Below are positions 30,667-37,443 of a stretch of DNA of 64,000 nucleotides, piece by piece. Where the stretch lies: positions 1-64,000 of the forward strand of contig NZ_JAYMYJ010000030.1 of the NCBI RefSeq assembly GCF_035668035.1. The letters run 5' to 3'. The position numbers were made by a program, and so were the translations under genes. This DNA is from Thiothrix phosphatis (GTDB taxonomy: Bacteria > Pseudomonadota > Gammaproteobacteria > Thiotrichales > Thiotrichaceae). Below the pieces are notes generated by a model. That model saw only the letters and a list, made by a program, of their open reading frames with translations, did not search any database and had not been told where the DNA came from. The stretch's first letter is position 1. Each line of letters starts with the position of its first letter.

Positions 30667-31008
30667 ATGACAACGACAAACGACACACAAGCATTCCGCC
30701 TCAACAATGACCTGCACCGGCAGGATGTCGAGGCACGCAAACAAGCCCGGCTGCTGGAGCACTCCGAAGGCAACCTCGGCAAGGCCAGGATCGTCACCTT
30801 CCTGCTCTACTTCGCCGCCGTCTGGACACTGTACGTGTTCGACATCTGGGGCGCCGCAGGCTTCATCGCCTCACAACTCGGCGAGCTGCCCGCATTCCTG
30901 CTGTTCGGCACCATCTCGCTGGTCTTGCCCGCCTTCCTCTCCTCCACCAAAGAAGACCTATACCGCTCCATTGCCGAACACTTCGCAGACGGCAAGCGCC
31001 TGACGTGA
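30667..31008 (+). CDS. Two-helix membrane protein (113 aa)
   Basis: Starts MTTTNDTQAFRLNNDLHRQD; a charged cytoplasmic helix, then two hydrophobic segments (IVTFLLYFAAVWTLYVFDIW and ELPAFLLFGTISLVLPAFLS) and a short charged end. The start is ATG at 30667; GGGTTAACACA precedes it. The stop overlaps the next start (GTGA). No family recognised. Confidence 0.6.
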   Translation: MTTTNDTQAFRLNNDLHRQDVEARKQARLLEHSEGNLGKARIVTFLLYFAAVWTLYVFDIWGAAGFIASQLGELPAFLLFGTISLVLPAFLSSTKEDLYRSIAEHFADGKRLT

Positions 31009-32216
31009 CCATGTACATCACCCTCGCCTTCTTCCTCGTCTCAGGCATCTTCTTTGAGCTGTTCACAGCCACCTCACAGCAACAGCACATCGCCAACAAA
31101 ACCGCCGAAAGCTCTGCCGACTTCCAATCCATCCAGAACACCGAGATCGTCATCAAGCCTGACGCATCCAGCGCCGCCGAACTGGCCAAAGCCGAGCGCC
31201 GCCTGACGCAATGCAAAGTGAAACTGGCGCGCCGCGAAGTCCCCCACTGTGACGGCGATGCAACGGCGGTCTCATCCCTGCAACGCTCACAGCAAGCCAG
31301 CAACAGCTCCATCGGCGGCGCGGTTGACAAGGCCATCACCGCCAAAACCGACAGCATGCTGAAAATCACCGAAGAGAAAAACAAACCCCTCTTCAAAATG
31401 ATCCGTGACGAATTCAACGTCACCATCAACACCGGCATGATCATCGCCGTCGCCATCATGATCTTCATTTTTGAAGTGACCCACATCACCAACCTGTTCG
31501 TCTACGCAGGCCGCATCCGCCGTTTCCGCCAACTGGAAGCAGGCCTGGACGACATGCGCGGGCAATACCACCAGTTGACCGGCAACGACTACACCCCCCC
31601 TGCCCCACCAGAAAAAACCACCCTGACCGGCCTGTTCCGCGACTTCCGCAGCGCCTCCCCCTTTGCACCGGCGTCCCGGGCTGTCGCCTCCTCCTTTGCC
31701 GGGGCAGCCAACAACATCAACCAAAGCGTCCCCGGCATCCTGGCCAATGAGCTAGGCAAAGCCCAACAAGCCAGGGAACAAGTCATCGCGGACACCGCCC
31801 AAAAGCTGGACAGCATCGCCGAAGCACATGCCGGACGCAGCCAGGACAAAACCTACCGCCAAGAACTGAATGAGGGACAAAAAATGCATTCCGACTCCCC
31901 ACTGGACAAGCCCCGCCCTACCCCACTCCACCCACAAGGCCAACACAAAGGCGGCACCGGCCTGCATAACCCGGCGCTGGGCAAATGTGAGGCCATCTAC
32001 CCGCTGCCACTGACCGACACAAACGCTGACCGACCCTCATTGACCGGCCAATGGAATCCGGTCAACGAACCCCTCCCCGCTGACCGACCCTCATTGACCG
32101 GTCAATGGAATCCGGTCAACGAACCCCTCTTCGCTGACCGGTCAGCGCTGACCGGTCAACAACAATCGGTCAATGAACCCCTCTCCGCTGACCGGTCAAC
32201 AACAATCGGTCAATGA
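31005..32216 (+). CDS. Membrane protein with tandem-repeat tail (403 aa), prematurely ended
   Basis: GTG start overlapping the upstream stop (an ATG follows at 31011). Two membrane helices: MYITLAFFLVSGIFFELF near the start and MIIAVAIMIFIFEVTHITNL (residues about 145-166). A large periplasmic-side loop with Cys lies between them. From residue about 300 the tail is hydrophilic, and residues about 341-400 are 18-residue repeats ADRPSLTGQWNPVNEPL. The stop occurs inside the fourth repeat because 14 bases are missing relative to repeat three. Adding them would fuse this frame to the downstream coiled-coil gene. So the present gene may be the broken form of a longer protein. Confidence 0.65.
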   Translation: MTMYITLAFFLVSGIFFELFTATSQQQHIANKTAESSADFQSIQNTEIVIKPDASSAAELAKAERRLTQCKVKLARREVPHCDGDATAVSSLQRSQQASNSSIGGAVDKAITAKTDSMLKITEEKNKPLFKMIRDEFNVTINTGMIIAVAIMIFIFEVTHITNLFVYAGRIRRFRQLEAGLDDMRGQYHQLTGNDYTPPAPPEKTTLTGLFRDFRSASPFAPASRAVASSFAGAANNINQSVPGILANELGKAQQAREQVIADTAQKLDSIAEAHAGRSQDKTYRQELNEGQKMHSDSPLDKPRPTPLHPQGQHKGGTGLHNPALGKCEAIYPLPLTDTNADRPSLTGQWNPVNEPLPADRPSLTGQWNPVNEPLFADRSALTGQQQSVNEPLSADRSTTIGQ

Positions 32217-32224
32217 AATTGCTC
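32025..32224 (+). repeat. Four 54-bp tandem repeats with internal 14-bp repeat; phase-switch candidate
   Basis: Copies start at 32025, 32079, 32133 and 32187. Each contains TGACCGG-type sequence; the 10-bp palindrome TGACCGGTCA occurs at 32095, 32135, 32149 and 32189. Copy three has two palindromes 14 bp apart (32135 and 32149); copy four has only one, a 14-base deficit that shifts the reading frame and creates the stop at 32214-32216. Slipped-strand or recombinational change in these repeats would switch the frame. Confidence 0.85.
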
Positions 32225-32874
32225 AAAAACTAGCCATAATTGAACAAAAATTGCACGAACAAAAAGCCAAACGCAAAGCCGCCGAAGAGCAGGCCGCCGC
32301 TGACCGGGCAGCAGCCGCCAAGGCCGAAGCAGACCGGATAGCCGCCGAGAAGAGGGCAGAAGCAGAGCGCAAAGCCGCCGAAGCCAGCGCCAGAGCCAAA
32401 CAGGAGCAAGAAGCCATAGCCGAGCGCCAGCGCCTGGAAGCCGCCAAGGCCGAAGCAGACCGGATCGCCGCCGAAGAGCAAGCCGCCGCTGACCGGGCAG
32501 CAGCCGCCCAAGCAGAAGCAGACCGGATCGCCGCTGACCGGATGGCCGCTGACCGGATTGCAGCGGTCAACGCCGCCGCCCAAGCCGCCATTGACCGGTC
32601 AGCGTCGGTCAATGAAACCGCAAGCCGGTCAGCGCTGACCGGCGAGCAAATTGACCTGGCGGTCAGCGTGCTGACCAACGCCGTCACCAGCAAGCACATC
32701 GACTCGCTTGGCTTCCCGACCGTGGCGCCATTGTTCAAGGCGGCGGGCCTTCCGACCGGCACCGACAAGCTGAAAGACCTGAACAAAGCGGCCTGCGAAA
32801 GGCTGTCCGCCATTGGCCTGGCGAAACCAAACCCAAACACCGCCAGCAACCAGCCACGCTTTTTAATTGCCTAA
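32173..32874 (+). CDS. Ala/Glu/Arg coiled-coil protein with C-terminal domain (233 aa)
   Basis: In the present sequence it would start at ATG 32173 within the repeat (MNPSPLTGQQQSVNEIAQKL). Residues about 25-150 form a long highly charged coiled coil (KAKRKAAEEQAAADRAAAAK, ARAKQEQEAIAERQRLEAAK). The last 75 residues form a separate domain (EQIDLAVSVLTNAVTSKHID, DKLKDLNKAACERLSAIGLA). With 14 bases added in the repeat it would continue the upstream membrane protein, giving about 620 residues. Whether it is now translated alone is uncertain, as no good ribosome site precedes the ATG. Confidence 0.6.
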   Translation: MNPSPLTGQQQSVNEIAQKLAIIEQKLHEQKAKRKAAEEQAAADRAAAAKAEADRIAAEKRAEAERKAAEASARAKQEQEAIAERQRLEAAKAEADRIAAEEQAAADRAAAAQAEADRIAADRMAADRIAAVNAAAQAAIDRSASVNETASRSALTGEQIDLAVSVLTNAVTSKHIDSLGFPTVAPLFKAAGLPTGTDKLKDLNKAACERLSAIGLAKPNPNTASNQPRFLIA

Positions 32875-32923
32875 CCAAGAAACAGGGCAGGGTGGCCATA
32901 AAACCCTGCCCAAAGGAGACAAC

Positions 32924-33229
32924 ATGAAAACCATGCCATCAACCAAAATCCGCGAAGCCTACAGCCACGACCTACGGCAAATGCTCACATCCGACCAGAC
33001 TGACCTGCCCAAGGACAGCATTCGCATAGAACTGGCCATTCGCGCCACCATCCCCAGCGCCATGGGCTTCATGACCAAAACCGCAGCCCAAAGCCGGGTG
33101 GCCATTGACGAAAACGGCTGCGAACTGCTGCTGGGCAAAGGCGACTGCCTGCTGAAGGTCAACGGCGAAATCACCCGCGTCCACGGCGCAATGATCACTG
33201 GCCAGCACCTGGCAAGGATAGCTGTATGA
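32924..33229 (+). CDS. Orphan FtsK/SpoIIIE C-terminal motor fragment (101 aa)
   Basis: AAAGGAG precedes the ATG, so it is a properly initiated short gene. After residue about 30 the sequence follows the end of the FtsK motor domain: IRIELAIRATIPSAMGFMTK (compare IPTRIAF), AAQSRVAIDENGCELLLGKG (compare SRTILD..GAE.LLGMG), then DCLLKVNGEITRVHGAMITG (compare RVHGAFV). It lacks Walker A and B and the gamma domain. It could be a domesticated oligomerisation piece or a decayed translocase. The neighbour is the coiled-coil gene. Confidence 0.7.
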   Translation: MKTMPSTKIREAYSHDLRQMLTSDQTDLPKDSIRIELAIRATIPSAMGFMTKTAAQSRVAIDENGCELLLGKGDCLLKVNGEITRVHGAMITGQHLARIAV

Positions 33230-33280
33230 AAACGCAGGCAGGCACCCCATGAAACCCGCTTGCCTGGGCAGAAACAACCT

Positions 33281-33310
33281 CCCGACAGGGGCGAAAAGCC
33301 CCCTGTTGGG
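33281..33310 (+). promoter_or_regulatory. Large hairpin in 146-bp gap
   Basis: CCCGACAGGGGC (33281-33292), loop GAAAA, then GCCCCCTGTTGGG (33298-33310): near-perfect 12-base arms with one G-T pair or bulge. No T-run follows. It lies between the FtsK-like fragment and the next gene and could be a processing or attenuation site. Confidence 0.5.
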
Positions 33311-33375
33311 AACCCACGAAACCCAACTTGAACTGCAACTCACCGAACAACCCACACTAAAACTGGAAGACACCC

Positions 33376-33738
33376 ATGAACATCAACCCCAGCAAAATCC
33401 GCGAAGCTACGGACACAACCGCCAGTGTCAGCGTAGCCAAACAAGACGCTGAAGCATTTGCCGAAATCGTCCACCTCACCGGCATGGAAGAGGCTCCAGA
33501 CGCCCAGTCTGTCGTTGAACGCATCAAGAATTTGCTAAAAACCGAAGAAGAACACAACAGCCTTCAGAACACCCTGATTTATGAAGAAGACTACGATGAA
33601 GCCAACCCGGACACGCTGGAAGTATGGCTGGATGAGCTGGCGCTCAAAGTGAACACGATGGGGCAAGACCCGCTGGAACTCCTGGAAGAAGCACTCCGCG
33701 ACATCGGGCTATACCTCGACAGGAGGGCAGCAGCATGA
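33376..33738 (+). CDS. Acidic phage protein (120 aa)
   Basis: Starts MNINPSKIREATDTTASVSV; acidic and helical (EEHNSLQNTLIYEEDYDEAN, QDPLELLEEALRDIGLYLDR). The KIREA sequence near its N-terminus also occurs in the neighbouring FtsK-like fragment (STKIREAYSH), hinting at a shared N-terminal tag of unknown use. GGAAGACACCC precedes the ATG. No family recognised. Confidence 0.55.
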   Translation: MNINPSKIREATDTTASVSVAKQDAEAFAEIVHLTGMEEAPDAQSVVERIKNLLKTEEEHNSLQNTLIYEEDYDEANPDTLEVWLDELALKVNTMGQDPLELLEEALRDIGLYLDRRAAA

Positions 33739-33959
33739 AAGACGCGATGGCTGACCTGATGAGCGCCAAAGCCCCGCCACCCTGGGAAATCAAACGCCGC
33801 AAAGCCGCCGCCGAGGCGGCGCGGCAATACGAATACTGGAGCGAACGCTACATGATGGCGTCCACCAACAAACTCACCCCCGCGCAACTGGACGAAGCGC
33901 GGGAACAGTTCCATCACTGGAACAAACGCTACATTGAATTACGGGAGCAAGCCCCATGA
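33735..33959 (+). CDS. Small basic helical protein (74 aa)
   Basis: Starts MKDAMADLMSAKAPPPWEIKRRKAAAEAARQYEYW. Strongly helical with Tyr/Glu/Arg repeats. ATGA-type overlaps with both neighbours place it firmly in the xis-int operon. Function unknown. Confidence 0.55.
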   Translation: MKDAMADLMSAKAPPPWEIKRRKAAAEAARQYEYWSERYMMASTNKLTPAQLDEAREQFHHWNKRYIELREQAP

Positions 33960-34174
33960 GCACACTCATCAGCTACACCGAACTGAAAAAGAAACTCGGC
34001 GGCAACACCCCGGAAGGGGTCATCGCCAACCTCGAACACATGGGCATCCGCTACAAATGCCGCCTGGACGGCAAGCCCATCACCACGCTCGACGCCATCA
34101 ACCGCGCCATCGGCCTGCGCCAGCGGACACCTGACGACGACACCAACAAGCAAACCGTGGAAGTCGAAGTCTGA
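33956..34174 (+). CDS. DUF4224-type protein upstream of integrase (72 aa)
   Basis: Starts MSTLISYTELKKKLGGNTPE and continues VIANLEHMGIRYKCRLDGKPITTLDAINRAIGL, matching the short DUF4224 pattern (winged-helix-like, IRY..R.DG.P...L.A...A). Such proteins usually sit before phage integrases and may act in excision. The stop overlaps the integrase start as TGATG. Confidence 0.75.
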   Translation: MSTLISYTELKKKLGGNTPEGVIANLEHMGIRYKCRLDGKPITTLDAINRAIGLRQRTPDDDTNKQTVEVEV

Positions 34175-35292
34175 TGGCCCGCCCCCGCAAGGTCAGGAGC
34201 CACATCCAGATCCCCTATGTGCACGAATCATACGGAGCCATCGTCTACCGCCCCTACATCCCGCCCGACAAACGGGCAGGGCTGGAAGTGGGCGGCAATG
34301 GCCTGCTCAAGCACAGCATCCGCCTCGGCACCCCCGACGACGACCCCGACGACATCTACCGCGCCTACCTTGGCGCGCGGGAATCCCTGCGCCTGCAAAT
34401 CGCCAGCGCCCGCAACACGCTCGGCTGGATCGTCGAGCAATACCTGCAATCGCGCCAATTCATCGAGCTGGCGCCCACCACGCAAAAACGCGCCCACCAG
34501 CTCAACCGCATCCTAGAGCACCCGCTGCGCATCAACGGCCATGACAGCACCCTCGCCGCGCTGCACATCACCAACCTGACCCAGCCATTGCTGCACCAGA
34601 TCGCCGACAAGCGCCTTGGCCAATACCAGCGGGCAGGGCGCAAAGGCGTCGTGCAAGTCAACCGCGAAACCACCTTCCTCAGCACCGCGCTCGGCTGGGC
34701 CTGCAACTACATCCCCGACATCGGCGTCACCGTCAACCCGCTGCGCGGCTACAAAAAGATCCCCGAGACACCCGCCGACCGCTACGTCAGCGACGGCGAA
34801 TACCGGCTGGTGTATGAAGCTGCCGCCAGCATCCGCCCATGGCTGCAACCGCTCATGGAAATGACCTACCTCATGGCCACCCGTGGTGTCGAGACGCTCG
34901 ACATCCGCCTGGGCGACTGCACCGAAGAGGGCATCCGCACCCGCCGCCGCAAAGGCTCCCGCTCCAACCTAATACTTTGGTCGGAACGGCTGCGGGCGGC
35001 ATACCATGCCGCGCTGGCGCTGCATGAGCCAGCGCGCCAGACCGTGCGCGACCCCTGGCTGTTCTGCCGCCGCAACGGCGAAGCCATCACCCGTGGCGCC
35101 GTGCACACCGCCATGCAAAAGCTCAAGGAAAAAATGGAAGCGGAAGGGCAGGAAGAAAGCTTCTTCAACCTGCACGCGCTCAAGGCCAAAGGCGTCTCAG
35201 ACAGCGACGACAAGAAAATAGCCGGGCACAAGACCGAATCCATGCGCCAGCGCTACGACCGCGCCATGCCCGTCAACAAGCCGGTCAAATAG
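34174..35292 (+). CDS. int: Tyrosine integrase (372 aa)
   Basis: Catalyses site-specific insertion and excision. After an N-terminal arm-binding region (IQIPYVHESYGAIVYRPYIP) and a core-binding domain (about 75-190: YLQSRQFIELAPTTQKRAHQ), the catalytic domain has Arg I in TYLMATRGVETLDI, a Lys-bearing beta hairpin (RTRRRKGSRSN), HALKAKGVSD (HxxK box with Lys in place of the second Arg), and AGHKTESMRQRYDR (His and the nucleophile Tyr). It is the last gene of the rightward operon. A perfect hairpin GGTCAGG/CCTGACC follows at 35331-35353. The unusual Lys for Arg in the second box is noted but occurs in some phage recombinases. Confidence 0.88.
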   Translation: MARPRKVRSHIQIPYVHESYGAIVYRPYIPPDKRAGLEVGGNGLLKHSIRLGTPDDDPDDIYRAYLGARESLRLQIASARNTLGWIVEQYLQSRQFIELAPTTQKRAHQLNRILEHPLRINGHDSTLAALHITNLTQPLLHQIADKRLGQYQRAGRKGVVQVNRETTFLSTALGWACNYIPDIGVTVNPLRGYKKIPETPADRYVSDGEYRLVYEAAASIRPWLQPLMEMTYLMATRGVETLDIRLGDCTEEGIRTRRRKGSRSNLILWSERLRAAYHAALALHEPARQTVRDPWLFCRRNGEAITRGAVHTAMQKLKEKMEAEGQEESFFNLHALKAKGVSDSDDKKIAGHKTESMRQRYDRAMPVNKPVK

Positions 35293-35340
35293 GGAAAAAC
35301 CAACCCCCAGTCCACGCGCTGTTCAATAGTGGTCAGGGCT

Positions 35341-35628
35341 TCACCGCCTGACCGACCCGAACAAATCAGAATGTGTCCCCGTCCGTTCAAAGGTAATGGT
35401 GCTGTCATCATCGGTCAGTTTGTAGATCAGTAACCAGTCAGGCTCCACATGCAATTCCCGCCGCGCCTGCCAGTTGCCTGACAAGGGGTGGTCTTTCAAT
35501 TCCTGGGGCAGGGGTTCTGCATTGGCCAAAAGCACCATCACCGCTTTCAGCCTTTCCATATCCTTGCCGCGTTTTTTGGAAAGCTTCACGTCTTTTTTGA
35601 ACCGGGATGTGTAGACAGCTTCGCGCAT
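35341..35628 (-). CDS. YafQ/RelE-type toxin (95 aa)
   Basis: Ribosome-dependent mRNA interferase of the YafQ group. Motifs: YTSRFKKDVKLSKKRGKDME at the start (as in YafQ), then PLSGNWQARRELHVEPDWLLIYK and the C-terminal catalytic His in FERTGTHSDLF. It is coupled to its antitoxin by TAATG overlap and follows it. It lies just beyond the integrase on the opposite strand. The family would degrade mRNA on the ribosome when free of antitoxin. Confidence 0.82.
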   Translation of the reverse strand: MREAVYTSRFKKDVKLSKKRGKDMERLKAVMVLLANAEPLPQELKDHPLSGNWQARRELHVEPDWLLIYKLTDDDSTITFERTGTHSDLFGSVRR

Positions 35629-35849
35629 TACATTTCCAGTTGTGCAAACAGGTCATCCACATCTTTGGCGTGGTGCAATTCTTCACCGTTATCGGTTTTG
35701 CGGAAAGTTTCCAGCGTTTCAGCATTTGGTGTATGCCCATAACCGTAAGCACACAGCCGCTCCTCCCGGTTCAAGTCGAGGATCAGTTGATGGCGCACAT
35801 CGTCGGGCAACTTGGCGATGGCCTCCTTAATGTCGTTTACCGTTCCCAT
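35628..35849 (-). CDS. RelB/DinJ-like antitoxin (73 aa)
   Basis: Starts MGTVNDIKEAIAKLPDDVRH, followed by QLILDLNREERLCAYGYGHT and an acidic tail (KDVDDLFAQLEM). It precedes the YafQ-like toxin gene with the usual antitoxin-first order and overlapping stop/start. GAGGT lies about 9 bases before the ATG. The N-terminal dimerisation/DNA-binding part is atypical, so the exact family is uncertain. The pair would stabilise the prophage or host element. Confidence 0.68.
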   Translation of the reverse strand: MGTVNDIKEAIAKLPDDVRHQLILDLNREERLCAYGYGHTPNAETLETFRKTDNGEELHHAKDVDDLFAQLEM

Positions 35850-35882
35850 ATCACATACCTCTGTTAAGCGCCGCTTTACTGT

Positions 35883-35911
35883 TTGACATCATAGACCAGA
35901 AGTTGTACTTT
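35883..35911 (+). promoter_or_regulatory. Promoter of C4 RNA and KilA-N gene
   Basis: Perfect TTGACA (35883-35888), 17-base spacer, TACTTT (35906-35911). The palindromic TTCACCGTGAA (35912-35922) and a second TTCACCG follow, a possible repressor site. The 315-base gap 35850-36164 holds this, a terminator-like hairpin, the C4-type RNA and the ribosome site of the antirepressor. Confidence 0.6.
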
Positions 35912-35965
35912 TTCACCGTGAAGCAAAAAACTTCACCGGGACTCTCACTCCCGAACACTTAGAGA

Positions 35966-35996
35966 GCACAAGCCGCTACAAGCGGTTTTTTTGTGC
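35966..35996 (+). terminator. Hairpin with T-run upstream of C4 RNA
   Basis: CCGCT-ACA-AGCGG followed by TTTTTTT, with CACAA/TTGTG also able to pair. On the plus strand this is a terminator or attenuator between the promoter and the C4 RNA, which could make the downstream transcript depend on antitermination. Confidence 0.6.
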
Positions 35997-36009
35997 CTGC
36001 TGTATGCTC

Positions 36010-36105
36010 GCAGGCTGCAAAAAGTCCTATGGGACTGTGCAGGGCTACCTTCGGGTAGGCCGGTATCTCTGAGGCCGGTAGTGAGAAACCTTGCACAGTT
36101 CCCGC
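36010..36105 (+). ncRNA. C4-type antisense RNA of the antirepressor
   Basis: Small RNA that blocks translation of the downstream antirepressor, as C4 does for ant in P1, P7 and N15. A closing stem ACTGTGCAGGG (36034-36044) pairs with CCTTGCACAGT (36089-36099). Inside are a CTACC-TTCG-GGTAG hairpin and a GGCC/GGCC hairpin. A flanking segment AGTCCTATGGGACT (36023-36036) can form an extra short hairpin. The antisense stretch GTAGTGAGA (36078-36086) is the exact complement of TCTCACTAC (36139-36147), located just before the ribosome site AGAAGG (36150-36155) of the KilA-N gene. The match in structure, position and complementarity is strong. Confidence 0.8.
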
Positions 36106-36164
36106 CATTTCTGATTTCTCACCAGAAGGGCGGGTAGATCTCACTACTCAGAAGGTCTTTTACC

Positions 36165-36695
36165 ATGCCTCCATTATCCGTCTGTGATACCAACATCAGT
36201 ATCCGTGAAAACCGCTACTCCCTGAATGACCTGCACAAAGCATCAGGTGGCGAAAGAAAACACCAGCCAAGCAACTTCCTGCGCGTTGAGCAAACCCAAG
36301 AGCTTATTGCCGAAATTGATAAATCCTCAGATGTGAGGATTTCCCATGAAGTGATTCGCGGCAAGAATGGCGGGACATTCGTCTGCAAGGAATTGATGTA
36401 TGCCTATGCCATGTGGATCAGCGCCAGGGTGCATCTCGCGGTGATCCGTGGGTTTGACGCGATGGTGAACGAACAGCGCCAGCCGGAAACGGCAGCAGCA
36501 CCGGCAGCGCCAGCGCTGGAGCACAAGCCGCTGACCGAAGCGGGCGGGGTGGCGCTGCTGCACGGCCCTGCACATCCAAGACCACTTGGCCGCGCTGGAA
36601 CGGGGCATCGCCGACCTGAAGCGTGGTGGGGCCTGAACGGGCTTGTGCGGTGGCAATGGACAATACTGGATAGGCAAGCTAAACTTGAAATGTGA
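36165..36695 (+). CDS. KilA-N antirepressor, frameshifted near its C-terminus (176 aa as read)
   Basis: Starts MPPLSVCDTNISIRENRYSL. The KilA-N/phage antirepressor domain spans about residues 15-105 (YSLNDLHKASGGERKHQPSN, SHEVIRGKNGGTFVCKELMY, AYAMWISARVHLAVIRGFDA). Around 36563 the frame changes: the expected LHIQDHLAALERGIADLKRG lies in another frame from 36568, and would end at a TGA near 36640. As read, the C-terminus is a nonsense tail. The DNA-binding part is intact, so the protein may still act. It is controlled by the C4-type RNA upstream. Confidence 0.78.
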   Translation: MPPLSVCDTNISIRENRYSLNDLHKASGGERKHQPSNFLRVEQTQELIAEIDKSSDVRISHEVIRGKNGGTFVCKELMYAYAMWISARVHLAVIRGFDAMVNEQRQPETAAAPAAPALEHKPLTEAGGVALLHGPAHPRPLGRAGTGHRRPEAWWGLNGLVRWQWTILDRQAKLEM

Positions 36696-36736
36696 ATCAT
36701 ATTTCAAGTTTGGCCAATGGGCCAATAAGTTTGACT

Positions 36737-36780
36737 ATGTTAATTTTCTCCCCCAAAATCTATGGGATGAAAATTAACAT
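36737..36780. repeat. Inverted repeat upstream of the 36.8-kb gene
   Basis: Perfect 12-base arms ATGTTAATTTTC (36737-36748) and GAAAATTAACAT (36769-36780) separated by 20 bases. They lie 10 bases before the start of the next gene. This may be an operator bound by the XRE protein of the same operon, or a hairpin in the leader. Confidence 0.7.
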
Positions 36781-36790
36781 GGGCGCTTGA

Positions 36791-37428
36791 ATGATGAAAC
36801 TGGTAAAGCCGGAAATTTTTCACGGGAAAAATGCGGAAGAGCGTTTGCAGGAGCTGGATCTTAACAAAGCAGGCTTAGTGGAAGTGGCCCAAGCCGCCAT
36901 TGGCGCTGAAAATGACAGCACTATGGATGACCCTGCAAATGCCCCAGGCCTTTTTCCTATATTTATGGGACCCGCACACTTCGGGAGAAGTTTGTTGGCG
37001 AGTGTTGGAAGCTGGATCGGACAGACCATGTGGAAAGCATTGTCAATGAAGCGCGCGCGCTGCGCGTCATTTTTCAGAATGTTGACACAGCATGTTCTGA
37101 GCTTCATAAGCCGCAGCCACGCTCAAAAAAAGGCGCAGGTTCTGAGAGGGTTTGCCAGGGAAACGCCCAGTGGCTTGATGGTTTAGAGTTGCCTGTCCCA
37201 GTTTTGGATTCAGCTTCAGGATATGCAACCTACTATTTGATGCTTGCCCAAGATGGTGCTGTTGAGCTGTCTCGCCCTGTGGTGAGGAAAGGTAAGTTTG
37301 ATGCTTATATTGAACGCCTGTTCCTTCTGTCAGGGGATGATCCGTTGGATTCTGGTTCATTCGATGGGCAATCAACGGAAACAGGGGGGCAATGGGATAT
37401 TGAACCCGAAGTGACACGAAAAAAGTAA
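36791..37428 (+). pseudogene. Frameshifted gene upstream of the XRE-ImmA/IrrE gene (about 212 aa if repaired)
   Basis: The 5' part reads MMKLVKPEIFHGKNAEERLQELDLNKAGLVEV and the 3' part, in another frame, reads RTLREKFVGECWKLDRTDHVESIVNEARALRVIFQNVDTACSEL and on to the stop. They meet near 36945-36955 at a GGCCTTTTT run. One missing base would explain the break: the repaired sequence would read NAPGPFSYIYGTRTLREKF. No family is recognised. The gene pairs with the following XRE-peptidase gene, and such pairs are common in prophages and toxin-antitoxin-like loci. Both halves keep a coherent composition, which argues for a recent break or a sequence error. Confidence 0.6.
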
Positions 37429-37443
37429 GCAGGATGGATGTGA

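Noticed and set aside
32025..32224. CRISPR array
   Set aside because: The 54-bp units are contiguous coding repeats with no unique spacers and no cas genes nearby.
35331..35353. Attachment site at the hairpin after the integrase
   Set aside because: The perfect GGTCAGG/CCTGACC hairpin could be part of an att site, but without the left end of the element no repeat can be shown.
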